From Ottowia flava (GTDB lineage: Bacteria; Pseudomonadota; Gammaproteobacteria; Burkholderiales; Burkholderiaceae_C), in assembly GCF_008017535.1 (NCBI RefSeq), contig NZ_VRUA01000006.1, positions 118,766 through 182,765 on the forward strand: a DNA stretch of 64,000 bases, in the 5' to 3' direction. Position 1 is the first letter of the stretch. Each line of letters opens with the position of its first letter. The position numbers were made by a program, and so were the translations under genes. Positions 63,931-64,000 of the stretch are shown here, in pieces. The notes below the pieces were generated by a model. That model saw only the letters and a list, made by a program, of their open reading frames with translations. It did no database searches and was not told the origin of the DNA.

Positions 63931-64000
63931 GTGTCGCATCCCCGACGATTGCATTGACCCAAAGCGCTATCCCCTCTTCATGGCCAAAGCGGTCTTGCAG

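Overview
The window is about 64 kb of high-GC DNA (I estimate 65-68 % by eye) from a betaproteobacterium, most likely a member of the Comamonadaceae (Burkholderiales). This rests on the gene content (tmk-holB-pilZ-tatD order, YgfZ, Tex, RcnB, many acyl-CoA enzymes, DUF3011 proteins) and on a dispersed 45-75 bp repeat that I associate with that family. No rRNA, tRNA, CRISPR array, intact insertion sequence or replication origin was found.

Layout. 1-12 kb: fatty-acid/acyl-CoA catabolism (a FadB-type protein cut by the window edge, thiolase, three hotdog/VOC accessory proteins, two acyl-CoA dehydrogenases, two SDRs, an MDR reductase) with an EamA permease between. 12-13.9 kb: lipid kinase and metallophosphoesterase pair. 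13.9-21 kb: a surface-structure locus of four exported proteins on the minus strand (Asn/Gln-rich five-repeat protein, small secreted protein, CsgG/HfaB-like lipoprotein, Sel1-repeat protein) divergent from a NarL-type response regulator and HisKA_3 sensor kinase. 21-32 kb: Tex, a membrane-anchored hydrolase, a 16-cysteine copper-storage-like protein, GST, enoyl-CoA hydratase, a Zn/Cd/Pb P-type ATPase with DsbA-like and MerR partners, and a patatin-like protein. 32.5-37.5 kb: TolC/HlyD/two ABC-2 permeases with no ATPase gene. 37.5-48.4 kb: iron alcohol dehydrogenase, a lipoprotein form of the MhpD family, two tandem DUF3011 proteins, an esterase, a thioesterase-GNAT fusion, RcnB-like protein and a polar amino-acid ABC transporter. 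48.4-54.3 kb: housekeeping run ygfZ / mltG-tmk-holB-pilZ-tatD-ankyrin. 54.4-61 kb: adenylate cyclase-FHA, LdcA, a TadA-dehalogenase-like fusion, PaiB, phosphatase, ThpR. 61.3-64 kb: a complete AbiEi/AbiEii toxin-antitoxin pair facing a second AbiEi gene whose downstream partner is reduced to a remnant.

The two observations I rate highest are (1) the dispersed palindrome-like repeat, 18 clear copies in 64 kb, five of them read in frame inside conserved genes (tex, patatin, iron-ADH, ygfZ, tmk), so mobile or duplicating DNA appears to be adding peptide segments to housekeeping proteins; and (2) the CsgG/HfaB-like locus, which looks like an uncharacterised curli- or holdfast-anchor-like export system with its own two-component regulator. 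The repeat is almost absent from the CsgG locus, the export operon and the AbiE region, which may mark these as separately acquired segments.
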